DNA of 64,000 nucleotides from Faecalibacterium hattorii (GCF_003287455.1 NZ_PRLC01000013.1:1-64000); one strand, 5' to 3'; shown: positions 48,992 to 59,386, numbered from the stretch's first letter. A program made the numbers and translations. The notes: generated by a model from the sequence alone, not told the origin.

Positions 48992-51943
48992 ATGCTGTCC
49001 ATCAATTTGGATGACGTGATGCAGGTTCTGACGAACGTTCGCAGCTACCTCATCGCGTTTGGCGTAGTTCTCGCTCTGGCGATCATTGTGATGGTTGCGG
49101 TGCGGAAGCTGCCCAAAGCAAAAAAGAAGATGATCCGTGCACAGTCTGGCCTTGCCATTCTGCTGGCGCTGACCATCGTTGTCAACCTGATCTGCACCGG
49201 CCCCATGTCCACCATGCTGGACCTCGTTTCCGGCAGCGGCACCATCAACGAGGAGACCTCTGCAAAGGCCACGGAGCTGGTCAATGAGATCACCGCAGAG
49301 GGCGTCGTTCTGGCAAAGGACGAGGACAATGTTCTGCCGGTGGCTTCTGGCTCCAAGCTGAACGTCTTCGGCTGGTCTTCCACCAACCCCTGCTATGGCG
49401 GCACCGGTTCCGGTGCGCTGAACACCGCTTACCCTGTCACCGATCTGCTGACCGGTCTGCACGATGCCGGCATCGAGACCAACGAGGAACTGAGCAAGTT
49501 CTACACCGATTACAAGGCGGACCGCCCCAGCGTTGGCATGGTGGAGCAGGACTGGACCCTGCCCGAACCCAATGTCAACCTGTACACCGATGAGATGATG
49601 GAGAACGCCAAGGCATTCTCTGACACGGCAATGGTCGTCATCACCCGCGTCGGCGGCGAGGGCGCTGACCTGCCCACCGATATGGCTTCCGTCGTGGACG
49701 GCAGCTGGATCCGCCGCGTGGCACAGGCTTACGGCTCTGAGCGCGGCACCGCTTACTACAATGGTACTTACGACGATTCCCTGAACGAGGGCAACGACTG
49801 GGATAAGGGCGACCACTTCCTGCAGCTGTCCAACCGCGAAGAGGATCTGCTCGATCTGGTCACTTCCAACTTCGACAACGTCATTCTGGTCTACAACGGC
49901 GCAAACGCTTTCCAGATGGACTTCCTGAAGGATTATCCTCAGATCAAGGGCGTTCTGCTCTGCCCCGGCACCGGTCAGTCCGGCTTTGAGGGCTTCGGCA
50001 AGGTCGTTTCCGGCGAGGTCAACCCCTCTGGCCGTACCGCGGATACCTATGTTTCGGATCTGACCGCTGCTCCTTGGTGGAACAACTTCGGCGACTTCAA
50101 GTACACCAACACCGAGGATCTGAACTCGGATGCAAGCTTCTTTGACCCGGAAGGCGCCACTCCTTCCTTCGTCAACTACGTGGAAGGCATCTACGTCGGC
50201 TACAAGTTCTATGAGACTGCTGCGGACGAAGGCCTGATCAACTACGACGATGAAGTCGTGTTCCCCTTCGGCTATGGCCTGAGCTACACTTCCTTCACCA
50301 AGGAAATGAGCAGCATCACCTCCGACGGCACCAACCTGAACTTCACCGTCACCGTTACCAACACCGGTTCTGCTGCCGGTAAGGATGTTGTGGAGATCTA
50401 CAGCAATCCTCCGTACACCAATGGCGGCATCGAGAAGGCCTCTGCAAATCTGCTGGACTTCGCCAAGACCAATGAGCTGGCTCCCGGCGAGTCTCAGACC
50501 ATGGAGTTCTCCATCCCGGTGGAGGATCTGGCTTCCTATGATTACCAGACCAACGGCTGCTATGTGCTGGAAGCTGGCGACTATATCATCAGCGCCAACA
50601 ACGATTCCCACAATGTGGCTGATTCCGAGACCTACACCGTTGCATCCGACATCGTTTACAACGAGTCCAACAAGCGCAGCAGCGACGCTGTGGCCGCTAC
50701 CAATGAGTTCGATTTCGCAGAAGGCGAGGTCACCTATCTGTCCCGTGCCGACGGCTTCGCAAACTATGCCGAGGCTACCGCTGCTCCCGCAAACTATGAG
50801 ATGTCCGATGCGGACAAGGCTGTGTTCTACAACGCGCACAGCTACACCGAGTCTGGCTATGAGGCTGACGACGACGCAAATGCTGAGGACATCACCACCG
50901 GCGCAAAGAACGGCCTGAAGCTGGTTGACCTGCGCGGCGTGGATTACAACGACCCCAAGTGGGATGACCTGCTGGATCAGATGACCATTGAGGATATGCA
51001 GCAGCTCATCGGCTTTGGCGGCTACCAGACCGCTGCGGTCTCCAGCATCGAGAAGGTCCGTACCAATGACTGCGACGGCCCTGCTTCCATCAACAACAAC
51101 TTCACCGGTGTCGGCTCCGTCGGCTTCCCGGCTGCTACCCTCATCGGTATGACTTGGAGCAAGGAGCTGGCCCACGCCTTCGGCGACAGCATCGGCGAGA
51201 TGGCCAATGAGATGGACACCTCCGGCTGGTACGGCCCCGCTATGAACATCCACCGCACTGCATTCGCTGGCCGTAACTTCGAGTATTACTCTGAGGACGG
51301 CGTCCTGTCCGGCGTCATGGCTTCCAACGCCATCAAGGGCGCTCAGGAACACGGCGTCTACGCTTACATGAAGCACTTCGCCCTGAACGATCAGGAAGGC
51401 AACCGTACTTCCATGGTGGCTACTTGGTCCAACGAACAGGCCATCCGTGAGATCTACCTGCGTCCCTTCGAGATGTCGGTCAAGGATGCGGACAGCCACG
51501 CAGTCATGTCCTCCTTCAACTACATTGGCAACCGCTGGGCTGGCGGCTGCTCCGAGCTGCTGAAGAATGTCCTCCGTGGGGAGTGGGGCTTCGTGGGCTT
51601 TGTTGAGACCGACTACTTCGGTGTCTACGGCTACATGACCGCAGATCAGGGCGTCCGCAACGGCAGCGACCTGATGCTCTGCACCACCGGCAACGATTTC
51701 AATACCGTTACCGTGCTGACCAACAGCAGCAAGCAGGCTCTGCGCGAGGCTTCCAAGAACATCCTCTACACCGTGGTCAACAGCCGCGCTTATGCGGAGG
51801 AGAACCTGAACCCCGGTATGCCCAAGTGGAAGATCATCATGATCGGCGCTGACGTCATCGTCGCCCTGCTCATCGTTGGTCTGGAGTACACTGCCATCAA
51901 GGGCTACAAAAAGCGCAAGGAAGAGGAAACCGAGAACGCCTGA
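48992..51943 (+). CDS. Membrane-anchored GH3 glycosidase with reversed domain order
   Basis: A 983-residue family 3 glycoside hydrolase. Two membrane helices at the N-terminus (residues about 18-40 and 52-72) are followed by the domain normally at the C-terminus (EGVVLAKDEDNVLPVASGSK, GYGLSYTSF, FN3-like TNTGSAAGKDVVEIY). Only from about residue 650 comes the TIM-barrel domain (MTIEDMQQLIG, GPAMNIHR, YMKHFALNDQE, and GFVETDYFGVYG with the nucleophile Asp). The protein ends in a third membrane helix and a basic tail. Start follows AAGGAGGAG. The active domains would face outside, suggesting hydrolysis of beta-glucosides or oligosaccharides at the cell surface. Confidence 0.9.
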   Translation: MLSINLDDVMQVLTNVRSYLIAFGVVLALAIIVMVAVRKLPKAKKKMIRAQSGLAILLALTIVVNLICTGPMSTMLDLVSGSGTINEETSAKATELVNEITAEGVVLAKDEDNVLPVASGSKLNVFGWSSTNPCYGGTGSGALNTAYPVTDLLTGLHDAGIETNEELSKFYTDYKADRPSVGMVEQDWTLPEPNVNLYTDEMMENAKAFSDTAMVVITRVGGEGADLPTDMASVVDGSWIRRVAQAYGSERGTAYYNGTYDDSLNEGNDWDKGDHFLQLSNREEDLLDLVTSNFDNVILVYNGANAFQMDFLKDYPQIKGVLLCPGTGQSGFEGFGKVVSGEVNPSGRTADTYVSDLTAAPWWNNFGDFKYTNTEDLNSDASFFDPEGATPSFVNYVEGIYVGYKFYETAADEGLINYDDEVVFPFGYGLSYTSFTKEMSSITSDGTNLNFTVTVTNTGSAAGKDVVEIYSNPPYTNGGIEKASANLLDFAKTNELAPGESQTMEFSIPVEDLASYDYQTNGCYVLEAGDYIISANNDSHNVADSETYTVASDIVYNESNKRSSDAVAATNEFDFAEGEVTYLSRADGFANYAEATAAPANYEMSDADKAVFYNAHSYTESGYEADDDANAEDITTGAKNGLKLVDLRGVDYNDPKWDDLLDQMTIEDMQQLIGFGGYQTAAVSSIEKVRTNDCDGPASINNNFTGVGSVGFPAATLIGMTWSKELAHAFGDSIGEMANEMDTSGWYGPAMNIHRTAFAGRNFEYYSEDGVLSGVMASNAIKGAQEHGVYAYMKHFALNDQEGNRTSMVATWSNEQAIREIYLRPFEMSVKDADSHAVMSSFNYIGNRWAGGCSELLKNVLRGEWGFVGFVETDYFGVYGYMTADQGVRNGSDLMLCTTGNDFNTVTVLTNSSKQALREASKNILYTVVNSRAYAEENLNPGMPKWKIIMIGADVIVALLIVGLEYTAIKGYKKRKEEETENA

Positions 51944-51991
51944 TGCGCACTCTGGGTTCTGAACCGATGCAGCACCTGAACTGAACCAACG

Positions 51992-52027
51992 GCAAAGGCC
52001 CGCTGCGCAAAAACAGCGGGCCTTTGC
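51992..52027 (+). terminator. Hairpin between the two GH3 genes
   Basis: GCAAAGGCCCGCTG pairs perfectly with CAGCGGGCCTTTGC (14 bp). No long T run follows, so it may attenuate rather than end transcription. Confidence 0.6.
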
Positions 52028-52056
52028 CCTGCTCAGGAAACAAAGAGGAAAATGCG

Positions 52057-54474
52057 ATGAAACACGCAGACATCATTCAAACACTGGATCTGGAACAGAA
52101 ATGCGCCCTGCTTTCCGGCGGGACGGTGTTCGACACCCGCGCGCTGCCGGGCAAAAACGTCCCCTCCATCACCCTGTCGGACGGCCCCAACGGCGTGCGC
52201 AAACAGGCGGGCGCGGCGGACCATCTGGGCCTGAACCCCAGCGTGCCCGCAACCTGCTTCCCGACGTCCGCCACCGTGGCAAACAGCTGGGACCCCGCCT
52301 TGGGCGAGGCCGTCGGCGAGGCCATGGGCGAGGAAGCCGCCGCGCAGGAAGTTTCGGTCCTGCTGGGCCCCGGCCTGAACATCAAGCGCAGCCCGCTGTG
52401 CGGCCGCAACTTCGAGTATTTCTCTGAGGACCCCTATCTGGCCGGTAAAATGGCGGCGGGCTATGTCCGCGGCATCCAGAAGAACGGCATCGCGGCCTGC
52501 CCCAAGCACTTCGCGGTGAACAGTCAGGAGCTGCGCCGGATGGCCAGCGACTCCATCGTGGACGAGCGCACCCTGCGGGAAATCTACCTCACCGGCTTTG
52601 AGATCGTGGTCAAAGAGGCAAAGCCGAAGACCATCATGTCCTCCTACAACCTCATCAACGGCACCTATGCCAACGAGAACGCCCATCTGCTCAAGGACAT
52701 CCTGCGGAAGGACTGGGGCTTCGAGGGTGCCGTCGTCACCGACTGGGGCGGCTCCAACGACCACGCCCTCGGCGTGAAGAACGGCTCCACGCTGGAGATG
52801 CCCTTCCCCGGCGACGACTCCGTCCGGGAGCTGATGAAGGCCGTGGAGAGCGGCAAAATTTCGGAAGCGGACGTGGACGCCCGGCTGGACGAGCTGCTGG
52901 AGCTGGTGCTGGACACCAAGGCCGCCGTCGAAGCGGCCCCCCGCACCTTTGACGCCGACGCCCATCATGCGCTGGCCCGCCGCGCGGCGGGGGAGAGCAT
53001 CGTTCTGCTCAAGAATGAGGGCGGCATCCTGCCTCTGAAAGCGGGCGAGAAGGTGGCCGTCATCGGCGACTTCGCCAAGACGCCCCGGTATCAGGGGGCC
53101 GGTTCCAGTGCCGTCAACTCCATCAAAGTGGATTCCTTCCTCGACTGTCTGACCGAGAGCGGCCTTGTGAGCGCGGGTTATGCGCAGGGCTTTGAGCGGC
53201 AGGGCAAGGCAAACGACACCCTGAAGCAGGAAGCCGTGGCGCTGGCGCAGAACGCCAACGTCGTTCTGCTCTGCATGGGTCTGGACGAGATCAAGGAGAG
53301 CGAGGGCATCGACCGCTCCAACATGAAGCTGGCGCAGAGCCAACTGGACCTGCTGGCAGCCGTTGCCGCCGTCAACCCGAACGTCATCGTCCTGCTCAGC
53401 GCGGGTTCTTCTCTGGAAACGGAGTGGCTGCGGGACTGCAAGGCGCTGGTCTACGGCTGCCTCGGCGGTCAGGCGGGCGCGGGCGCTCTGGTGGACGTGC
53501 TCACCGGCGCGGTCTGCCCCAGCGGCAAGCTGGCCGAAACGTGGGTGAACGGCTACGACGATTCCCCGGTGAAGGATCACTTCGCGGGCGAGGGCCGCAC
53601 CGTGCAGTACCGCGAGGGCCTGTATGTGGGCTACCGCTACTTTGAGACGGCGGGCAAGCCTGTGGCCTTCCCCTTCGGCTACGGCCTGAGCTACACTACC
53701 TTCGCCTACAGCGGCCTCAAAGCCGCTGCCGACGGCGTGACTCTGACCGTGACCAACACCGGCAGGTGCGCCGGTGCCGAGATCGTGCAGCTCTACGTGG
53801 CCAAGCCCGACGCCAAGATCTTCCGCCCCGCACAGGAGCTGAAGGGGTTTGCAAAGGTCTGGCTGGAGGCTGGCGAGAGCAAGACCGTCACCATCCCGCT
53901 GGACGATAAGGCGTTCCGTTATTGGAATATCACCACCGATGGCTGGGAGGTCGAGGGCGGCAAGTACCTGATCCGTGTGGGCGCTTCCAGCGATGACATC
54001 TGCCTGACCGGCGAGATCACGGTGCTGGGCACCGGGGCCCCGAACCCCTACCAGAGCGTCGAGCTGCCCCACTACCGGACCGGCGAGGTCACGCAGGTCT
54101 CCGATGAGGAGTTTGCCGCCCTGCTGGGCCGCCCCATCCCGGAGGATAAGATCAAGATCGACCGCAATATGACGCTGGGCGAGCTGGGCCACGGCCGCAG
54201 CCCGCTGGGCTGGATCGTTGCGGCGGTGCTGGGGCAGCTGCTGCGGCGGAGCATTCAGCGCGGCAAGCCGGATCTGAACATCCTGTTCCAGTACAATATG
54301 CCGCTGCGTGCCTTGGCCAAGATGACCAACGGTGCCATCAGCATGGGCATGGTGGACGGCATCGTGATGGAAGCACAGGGCTTCTGGATCATCGGTCTGC
54401 TGCGGGTCATCGTGGAGGCCGTGAAGAACATCGTCCTCAACGCGCAGATGGAAAACCGCCTGAAAAACAGCTGA
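52057..54474 (+). CDS. Beta-glucosidase-like GH3 enzyme
   Basis: An 805-residue GH3 protein with the usual order: TIM barrel (KRSPLCGRNFEYFSEDPYLA, KHFAVNSQE, nucleophile in GAVVTDWGGS near residue 240), C-terminal sandwich (ESIVLLKNEGGILPL, GAGSSAVN), and a fibronectin-like domain (LTVTNTGRCAGAEIVQLYV). No signal peptide, so probably cytoplasmic. An extra C-terminal 115 residues (from LLGRPIPEDKIKIDRNMTLG) with a hydrophobic stretch is unusual. Start at 52057 follows AGAGGAAA. Likely cleaves glycosides imported or released by the neighbouring surface enzyme. Confidence 0.92.
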   Translation: MKHADIIQTLDLEQKCALLSGGTVFDTRALPGKNVPSITLSDGPNGVRKQAGAADHLGLNPSVPATCFPTSATVANSWDPALGEAVGEAMGEEAAAQEVSVLLGPGLNIKRSPLCGRNFEYFSEDPYLAGKMAAGYVRGIQKNGIAACPKHFAVNSQELRRMASDSIVDERTLREIYLTGFEIVVKEAKPKTIMSSYNLINGTYANENAHLLKDILRKDWGFEGAVVTDWGGSNDHALGVKNGSTLEMPFPGDDSVRELMKAVESGKISEADVDARLDELLELVLDTKAAVEAAPRTFDADAHHALARRAAGESIVLLKNEGGILPLKAGEKVAVIGDFAKTPRYQGAGSSAVNSIKVDSFLDCLTESGLVSAGYAQGFERQGKANDTLKQEAVALAQNANVVLLCMGLDEIKESEGIDRSNMKLAQSQLDLLAAVAAVNPNVIVLLSAGSSLETEWLRDCKALVYGCLGGQAGAGALVDVLTGAVCPSGKLAETWVNGYDDSPVKDHFAGEGRTVQYREGLYVGYRYFETAGKPVAFPFGYGLSYTTFAYSGLKAAADGVTLTVTNTGRCAGAEIVQLYVAKPDAKIFRPAQELKGFAKVWLEAGESKTVTIPLDDKAFRYWNITTDGWEVEGGKYLIRVGASSDDICLTGEITVLGTGAPNPYQSVELPHYRTGEVTQVSDEEFAALLGRPIPEDKIKIDRNMTLGELGHGRSPLGWIVAAVLGQLLRRSIQRGKPDLNILFQYNMPLRALAKMTNGAISMGMVDGIVMEAQGFWIIGLLRVIVEAVKNIVLNAQMENRLKNS

Positions 54475-54487
54475 AAGGGAAGTAAGT

Positions 54488-55042
54488 ATGAACTTCTGGA
54501 ATGATTTTGCCGCCAAGCACCCGGCGGCTGCCAAATGGGTGCGTGAGGGCGGTCTGTTCGTCATCGTGTCGAACCTCATCACCGTCTTCAAGTATCTGCT
54601 GCTGCAGTTCCTGCCTGCAGCGTTCAAGAGTCTGCCGGTGGTGGACTTCGGCTGGCCGGGCATCGACATCACCCTGTTCGGCGAGACCTTCAAGTGGAAC
54701 ATCCTCGGCTATGACGCCGCTCACGGCGGTCTGCCCTACTTCTGCGCTTACATGATCGCTATGGTCATCGGCGAGTGCATTAACTTCCCGATCCAGCGCA
54801 GCTTCGTCTTCCGCAGCAAGGGCAACCTCGGCAAGCAGATCGCATGGTATGTGCTGGCCTTCTGCGTCATCACCTGCATTGTCAACTCCATCAACTGCAT
54901 CTGGGTCGCGGTGGCCGGTCTGCTGGTGCCCGACTTCATCTACAACATCGGCACCACCGTCCTGAACGGCGGCATCTCGATGATCATCTTCTTCTTCGTC
55001 AATAAGATCATCTTCCCCGAAGGCGAGGCCAAGAAGAACTAA
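54488..55042 (+). CDS. GtrA-like membrane protein
   Basis: A 184-residue protein with four membrane helices. Position of the FPIQRSFVFRSKG motif between helices 2 and 3 and the overall length fit the GtrA family of small membrane proteins linked to lipid-linked sugar transfer. It is 13 bp after the GH3 gene and ends before a strong terminator, so it closes that operon. Confidence 0.75.
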   Translation: MNFWNDFAAKHPAAAKWVREGGLFVIVSNLITVFKYLLLQFLPAAFKSLPVVDFGWPGIDITLFGETFKWNILGYDAAHGGLPYFCAYMIAMVIGECINFPIQRSFVFRSKGNLGKQIAWYVLAFCVITCIVNSINCIWVAVAGLLVPDFIYNIGTTVLNGGISMIIFFFVNKIIFPEGEAKKN

Positions 55043-55083
55043 ACAGTGCGTTTCTCCTTCATCATTATCATTTCTCCATAGAA

Positions 55084-55124
55084 CAAAACGCCCGGTACCG
55101 TGCAGGAACCGGGCGTTTTGTTGT
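55084..55124 (+). terminator. Terminator of the GH3-GtrA operon
   Basis: CAAAACGCCCGGT pairs with ACCGGGCGTTTTG (55108-55120), then TTGT. Confidence 0.85.
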
Positions 55125-55192
55125 CGTTTTGCGGATTTTTTGTCCGCCCATCGCGGACTTTTTGCGGATAGGGCCGAAGTTTCCAAAAAGGC

Positions 55193-55222
55193 TTGCACTT
55201 CTGTGCTTTAGTGTGGTAAAAT
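55193..55222 (+). promoter_or_regulatory. Promoter of putP
   Basis: TTGCAC (55193-55198), 18-bp spacer, TAAAAT (55217-55222), 34 bp before the start. Confidence 0.7.
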
Positions 55223-55255
55223 CAGAGCAACCTTATATGGGAAAGGGGAAAGTAT

Positions 55256-56773
55256 ATGAGCAACATCTGTATCATTGTTACCATCGTTGTCTATCTGGTG
55301 GCAATGCTGCTCGTCGGGTTTGCGTACAGCAAATCCAACAACGACAGCACCGACTTCTACCTTGGCGGCCGCAAGATGGGCCCGCTGGTCACGGCCATGA
55401 GCGCCGAGGCCAGCGATATGTCCAGCTGGCTGCTGATGGGGATGCCCGGCCTCGCGTACCTGACCGGCATCGCCTCGCCCGGCTGGACGGCCATCGGCCT
55501 TGCGGTGGGCACATGGCTGAACTGGCTGATCGTGGCCCGGCGGCTGCGGCGGTACTCGGCCAATCTGGACGCCATCACGGTGCCGCAGTTCTTGTCGCTG
55601 CGATTCCATGACCAGCGCAACCTGCTCAACGCGCTGGGCGCGGTCATCATCATCGTCTTCTTCGTGCCCTACACGGCCTCCGGCTTTGCGGCCTGCGGCA
55701 AGCTGTTCCACAGCCTGTTCGGGGTGGACTACATGGCGGCGATGCTGGTGTCGGCCCTCGTCATCGTGGGTTATACGATTCTGGGCGGTTTCCGCGCCGT
55801 GACCACCACCGACCTTATCCAGTCCATCGTCATGTCGCTGGCGCTGGTGGCTGTGCTGGTGTACGGCATCGGCGCGGCGGGCGGCTGGGACGCCGTGGTG
55901 ACCAACGCCCAGAGCCTGACCGGCTACCTGACCATGATGGCCAGCCACGACGCGGCCGCCAACACAGCCACCTCCTACAGTCTGCTGGACATCGTCTCTA
56001 CGATGGCGTGGGGTCTCGGCTATTTCGGAATGCCCCACATCCTGCTCCGTTTCATGGCCATTGAGGATGAGAAGAAGCTGGTCCTCAGCCGCCGCATCGC
56101 CTCGGTGTGGGTGGTCATCGCGATGACGGCCTCCATCGTCATCGGTGTGGTGGGCCTCGGCATGACCAAGGCCGGTGCGCTGGAGTTCTTGGGCGGTTCG
56201 TCCAGCGAGACCCTCATCGTCCGCATCGCCAGCCTTATCAGCGGCCACGGCATGCTGGCGGCCGTTCTGGCGGGCCTGATCTTGGCGGGCATTCTGGCTG
56301 CGACCATGTCCACCGCCGACAGTCAGATGCTGGCGGCAGCGTCCAGCGTCTCCCAGAACATCCTGCAGGAGTTCGCCCACCTCAAGCTCAGCGAGAAGCA
56401 GAGCCTGTTTGCCGCCCGCCTGACCATCATCTGCGTCAGCGTGGTGGGCGTGGTGCTGGCCCGCGACCCGGATTCCAGCGTCTTCGGCATCGTCAGCTTC
56501 GCGTGGGCCGGTTTCGGCGGCGCGTTCGGCGCGGTCGTCCTCTGTGCGCTGTTCTGGAAGCGCTGCAACTGGCAGGGCGCTCTGGCTGGGATGCTCTGCG
56601 GCGGCCTGATGGTCTTCGTCTGGAAGTACCTCATCAGCCCGCTGGGCGGCATTTTCGGCATCTATGAGCTGCTGCCCGCCTTCCTGACCTCGCTGGTCGT
56701 CTGCTTTGTCGTCAGCCTCGTCACCCCGGCACCTTCCGAGGAGATCGAAGCGGAGTTCGAGGCAGCGAAGTAA
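55256..56773 (+). CDS. putP: Sodium/proline symporter (PutP type)
   Basis: A 505-residue sodium:solute symporter with about 13 membrane helices. Early motifs STDFYLGGRKMGPLVTAMSA and ASDMSSWLLMGMPGLAY, then SAEASDMSSW sodium-site residues and the later GILAATMSTADSQMLAAASS are typical of PutP. It imports L-proline with sodium. AAGGGG precedes the ATG. Monocistronic between a promoter at 55193 and the terminator at 56791. Confidence 0.94.
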   Translation: MSNICIIVTIVVYLVAMLLVGFAYSKSNNDSTDFYLGGRKMGPLVTAMSAEASDMSSWLLMGMPGLAYLTGIASPGWTAIGLAVGTWLNWLIVARRLRRYSANLDAITVPQFLSLRFHDQRNLLNALGAVIIIVFFVPYTASGFAACGKLFHSLFGVDYMAAMLVSALVIVGYTILGGFRAVTTTDLIQSIVMSLALVAVLVYGIGAAGGWDAVVTNAQSLTGYLTMMASHDAAANTATSYSLLDIVSTMAWGLGYFGMPHILLRFMAIEDEKKLVLSRRIASVWVVIAMTASIVIGVVGLGMTKAGALEFLGGSSSETLIVRIASLISGHGMLAAVLAGLILAGILAATMSTADSQMLAAASSVSQNILQEFAHLKLSEKQSLFAARLTIICVSVVGVVLARDPDSSVFGIVSFAWAGFGGAFGAVVLCALFWKRCNWQGALAGMLCGGLMVFVWKYLISPLGGIFGIYELLPAFLTSLVVCFVVSLVTPAPSEEIEAEFEAAK

Positions 56774-56790
56774 AGAGGAAAAATAAGAAA

Positions 56791-56824
56791 TGAGCCTTTG
56801 CAGAAAACGCAAAGGCTCATTTTG
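56791..56824. terminator. Bidirectional terminator
   Basis: TGAGCCTTTGC pairs with GCAAAGGCTCA (56809-56819) followed by TTTT on the plus strand; it separates the convergent putP and XRE genes. Confidence 0.8.
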
Positions 56825-56836
56825 TATCCGGAAAAA

Positions 56837-57502
56837 TCAATTCATCACGATCAGGAGGACCTCACAAAACGGCACCGTCAGCCCGCAGCAGAAAAAGAAG
56901 AAATAATCCAGTGCGAACTTTACAAGGCAGACGCCGGGGGAGAGAAAATCAAGCGAATTTGTAAGGACTGCATCCCACTCGCCCCAGTGGCGAAAATATC
57001 CGGTCTGTTCAAAGAGACGCCAAAGGTTCAGAGAGAAACACTCCAGCGCCAGAAGTAGCGGAAAGATCAGGAGGGACTGCATCCAGCCGTCCGCTCGGAA
57101 ATCTCCATTGCCAAGGCCGTGCCAGTGAACGACAAGAACACCGGGGTGGAAGCATACGCCCCAGACGGCCAGCAGGATGCTCAGGCAGAGCAGCGCGGCC
57201 CGGATGGAGTGCCAGTCGATGTGATGCGGACGGCGGAGCATGGTCAGGAAATCTTCCAGTGTGGGTTCGGCGTCCGGCAGAGACGTTTCCTGCGGGTCGC
57301 GGCAGTGCATCAGGTCGGAGAGCGTCAGGCCCAGTGCATCTGCTAGTGGTTCCAGCGTGTTGATGTCCGGCAGACCGACGCCCCGCTCCCAGCGGCTGAC
57401 GGCTTTGTCGGTCACATGCAGCTGTGCGGCCAGATCGGCCTGCGTCAGCCCGCAGGCCTTGCGGGTCCGGGCCAGAAAGGCCCCGAAATCTTTGGCGTTC
57501 AT
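56837..57502 (-). CDS. XRE-family regulator with membrane domain
   Basis: A 221-residue protein with a clear N-terminal HTH (FLARTRKACGLTQADLAAQL, then HVTDKAVSRWERGVGLPDI) followed by a linker and three or four membrane helices (for example LCLSILLAVWGVCF and SLLIFPLLLALECFSL). Such HTH-membrane proteins are common in Firmicutes and of unknown signal. Start at 57502 follows AAAGGATG. Confidence 0.85.
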   Translation of the reverse strand: MNAKDFGAFLARTRKACGLTQADLAAQLHVTDKAVSRWERGVGLPDINTLEPLADALGLTLSDLMHCRDPQETSLPDAEPTLEDFLTMLRRPHHIDWHSIRAALLCLSILLAVWGVCFHPGVLVVHWHGLGNGDFRADGWMQSLLIFPLLLALECFSLNLWRLFEQTGYFRHWGEWDAVLTNSLDFLSPGVCLVKFALDYFFFFCCGLTVPFCEVLLIVMN

Positions 57503-57582
57503 ACGGTTCACATCCTTTGAGGACAGGATAGCATACCCGGCTCCAAAACGCAACCGACGCTTCGTTTACCAGCGTCGTCACG

Positions 57583-57628
57583 CAAAAATCCCCGCCTTGT
57601 GCTCGGTCAATGAACACAGGGCGGGGAT
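57583..57628 (-). terminator. Terminator of pckA
   Basis: ATCCCCGCCTTGTG (57588-57601) pairs with CACAGGGCGGGGAT (57615-57628); the minus strand ends in TTTTTG. Confidence 0.8.
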
Positions 57629-57668
57629 CGTTTTATATGGAGTTCAGAAGAAAAATGCTGGGTTCAGC

Positions 57669-59273
57669 TTACAGCTGGGGGCCGGCGGAGACCAGAGCCT
57701 TGCCGTGCTCGTTGCCTTCGTACTTTGCGAAGTTCTTGATGAAGCGGCCAGCCAGATCCTTTGCCTTCTCCTCCCACTGGGAAGCGTCAGCATAGGTGTC
57801 GCGAGGATCGAGGATCGCGGGATCGACGCCGGGCAGCTCGGTGGGAACTTCGAAGTCGAAGTAGGGGATCTTCTTGGTGGGAGCCTCGTTGATGGCACCG
57901 CTCAGGATGGCATCGATGATACCACGGGTATCCTTGATGGAGATGCGCTTGCCGGTGCCGTTCCAGCCGGTGTTGACCAGATAAGCCTTTGCGCCGCTCT
58001 TCTGCATCTTCTTGACCAGCTCCTCAGCATACTTGGTGGGGTGCAGCTCCAAGAAAGCCTGACCGAAGCAAGCGGAGAAGGTGGGGGTGGGCTCGGTGAT
58101 GCCGCGCTCGGTGCCGGCCAGCTTTGCGGTGAAGCCGGACAGGAAGTAGTACTGGGTCTGCTCCGGGGTCAGGATGGAGACCGGGGGCAGAACGCCGAAT
58201 GCGTCAGCAGACAGGAAGATGACGTTCTTGGCTGCGGGTGCAGAAGAGATCGGGCGGACGATGTTCTGGATGTGGTTGATGGGGTAGGACACACGGGTGT
58301 TCTCGGTCACGCTCTTATCGGCGAAGTCGATGTGGCCCTCAGCGTCCAGCGTGACGTTCTCCAGCAGAGCGTTGCGCTTGATGGCGTTGTAGATGTCGGG
58401 CTCGGACTCCTTGTCCAGATTGATGACCTTTGCGTAGCAGCCGCCCTCGAAGTTGAAGACGCCGTTGTCATCCCAACCGTGCTCGTCGTCGCCGATCAGC
58501 AGACGCTTCGGGTCGGTGGACAGGGTGGTCTTGCCGGTGCCGGACAGACCGAAGAAGATGGCGGTGTTCTTGCCCTCCATATCGGTGTTGGCGGAGCAGT
58601 GCATGGAAGCCATGCCCTTCAGCGGCAGGAAGTAGTTCATCATGGAGAACATACCCTTCTTCATCTCGCCGCCGTACCAAGTGTTGACGATGACCTGCTC
58701 CTTGGTGGTGATGTTGAACATGACAGCAGTCTCAGAGTTCAGGCCCAGCTCCTTGTAGTTCTCGACCTTTGCCTTGGAAGCGTTGTAGACCACGAAATCA
58801 GGCTCGAAGTGCTCCAGCTCCTCAGCGGTGGGCTTGATGAACATGTTGGTGACAAAGTGTGCCTGCCATGCCACTTCCATGACGAAGCGGATCGCCATGC
58901 GGGTATCCTTGTTTGCGCCGCAGAAAGCATCCACGACGTACAGGCGCTTGTTGGACAGCTCCTTCTTTGCAATCTCCTTCACGGCAGCCCAAGCTTCCTG
59001 AGAAGCGGGGTGGTTGTCGTTCTTGTATTCGTCGCTGGTCCACCACACGGTGTCCTTGGAGTTCTCGTCCATGACGATGAACTTATCCTTGGGGGAGCGG
59101 CCGGTGTAGATACCGGTCATAACGTTGACGGCACCCAGCTCGCTGACCTGACCCTTCTCGTAGCCTTCCAGACCGGGCTTGGTCTCCTCTTCAAACAGCT
59201 GCTCATAAGAGGGGTTATACACGATCTCAGTCGTGCCGGTGATACCATACTTGCTCAGATCTACCTTTGCCAT
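57669..59273 (-). CDS. pckA: Phosphoenolpyruvate carboxykinase (ATP)
   Basis: A 534-residue ATP-type PEPCK. Visible motifs: [33 protein letters not shown] loop [11 protein letters not shown], metal-binding [10 protein letters not shown] and [10 protein letters not shown], plus RTSYPI-like [11 protein letters not shown]. It interconverts oxaloacetate and phosphoenolpyruvate; in anaerobic gut Firmicutes it often runs towards oxaloacetate with ATP gain. Monocistronic with own promoter and terminator. Its base composition and codon bias suggest strong expression. Confidence 0.97.
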   Translation of the reverse strand: MAKVDLSKYGITGTTEIVYNPSYEQLFEEETKPGLEGYEKGQVSELGAVNVMTGIYTGRSPKDKFIVMDENSKDTVWWTSDEYKNDNHPASQEAWAAVKEIAKKELSNKRLYVVDAFCGANKDTRMAIRFVMEVAWQAHFVTNMFIKPTAEELEHFEPDFVVYNASKAKVENYKELGLNSETAVMFNITTKEQVIVNTWYGGEMKKGMFSMMNYFLPLKGMASMHCSANTDMEGKNTAIFFGLSGTGKTTLSTDPKRLLIGDDEHGWDDNGVFNFEGGCYAKVINLDKESEPDIYNAIKRNALLENVTLDAEGHIDFADKSVTENTRVSYPINHIQNIVRPISSAPAAKNVIFLSADAFGVLPPVSILTPEQTQYYFLSGFTAKLAGTERGITEPTPTFSACFGQAFLELHPTKYAEELVKKMQKSGAKAYLVNTGWNGTGKRISIKDTRGIIDAILSGAINEAPTKKIPYFDFEVPTELPGVDPAILDPRDTYADASQWEEKAKDLAGRFIKNFAKYEGNEHGKALVSAGPQL

Positions 59274-59386
59274 GATACTTATACCTCTTCTTTCAGATTC
59301 AATTCTGATCGCACAGCGCGTACATCCTCAGCCAAAAGGGCCGCGCAGACGATGAAGAAATACAGATGCGTATTCTCCTGTTTATC

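Noticed and set aside
48926-51499. 857-codon minus-strand open frame opposite the GH3 gene
   Set aside because: Shadow frame with valine/glycine-rich text typical of the complement of a highly expressed gene.
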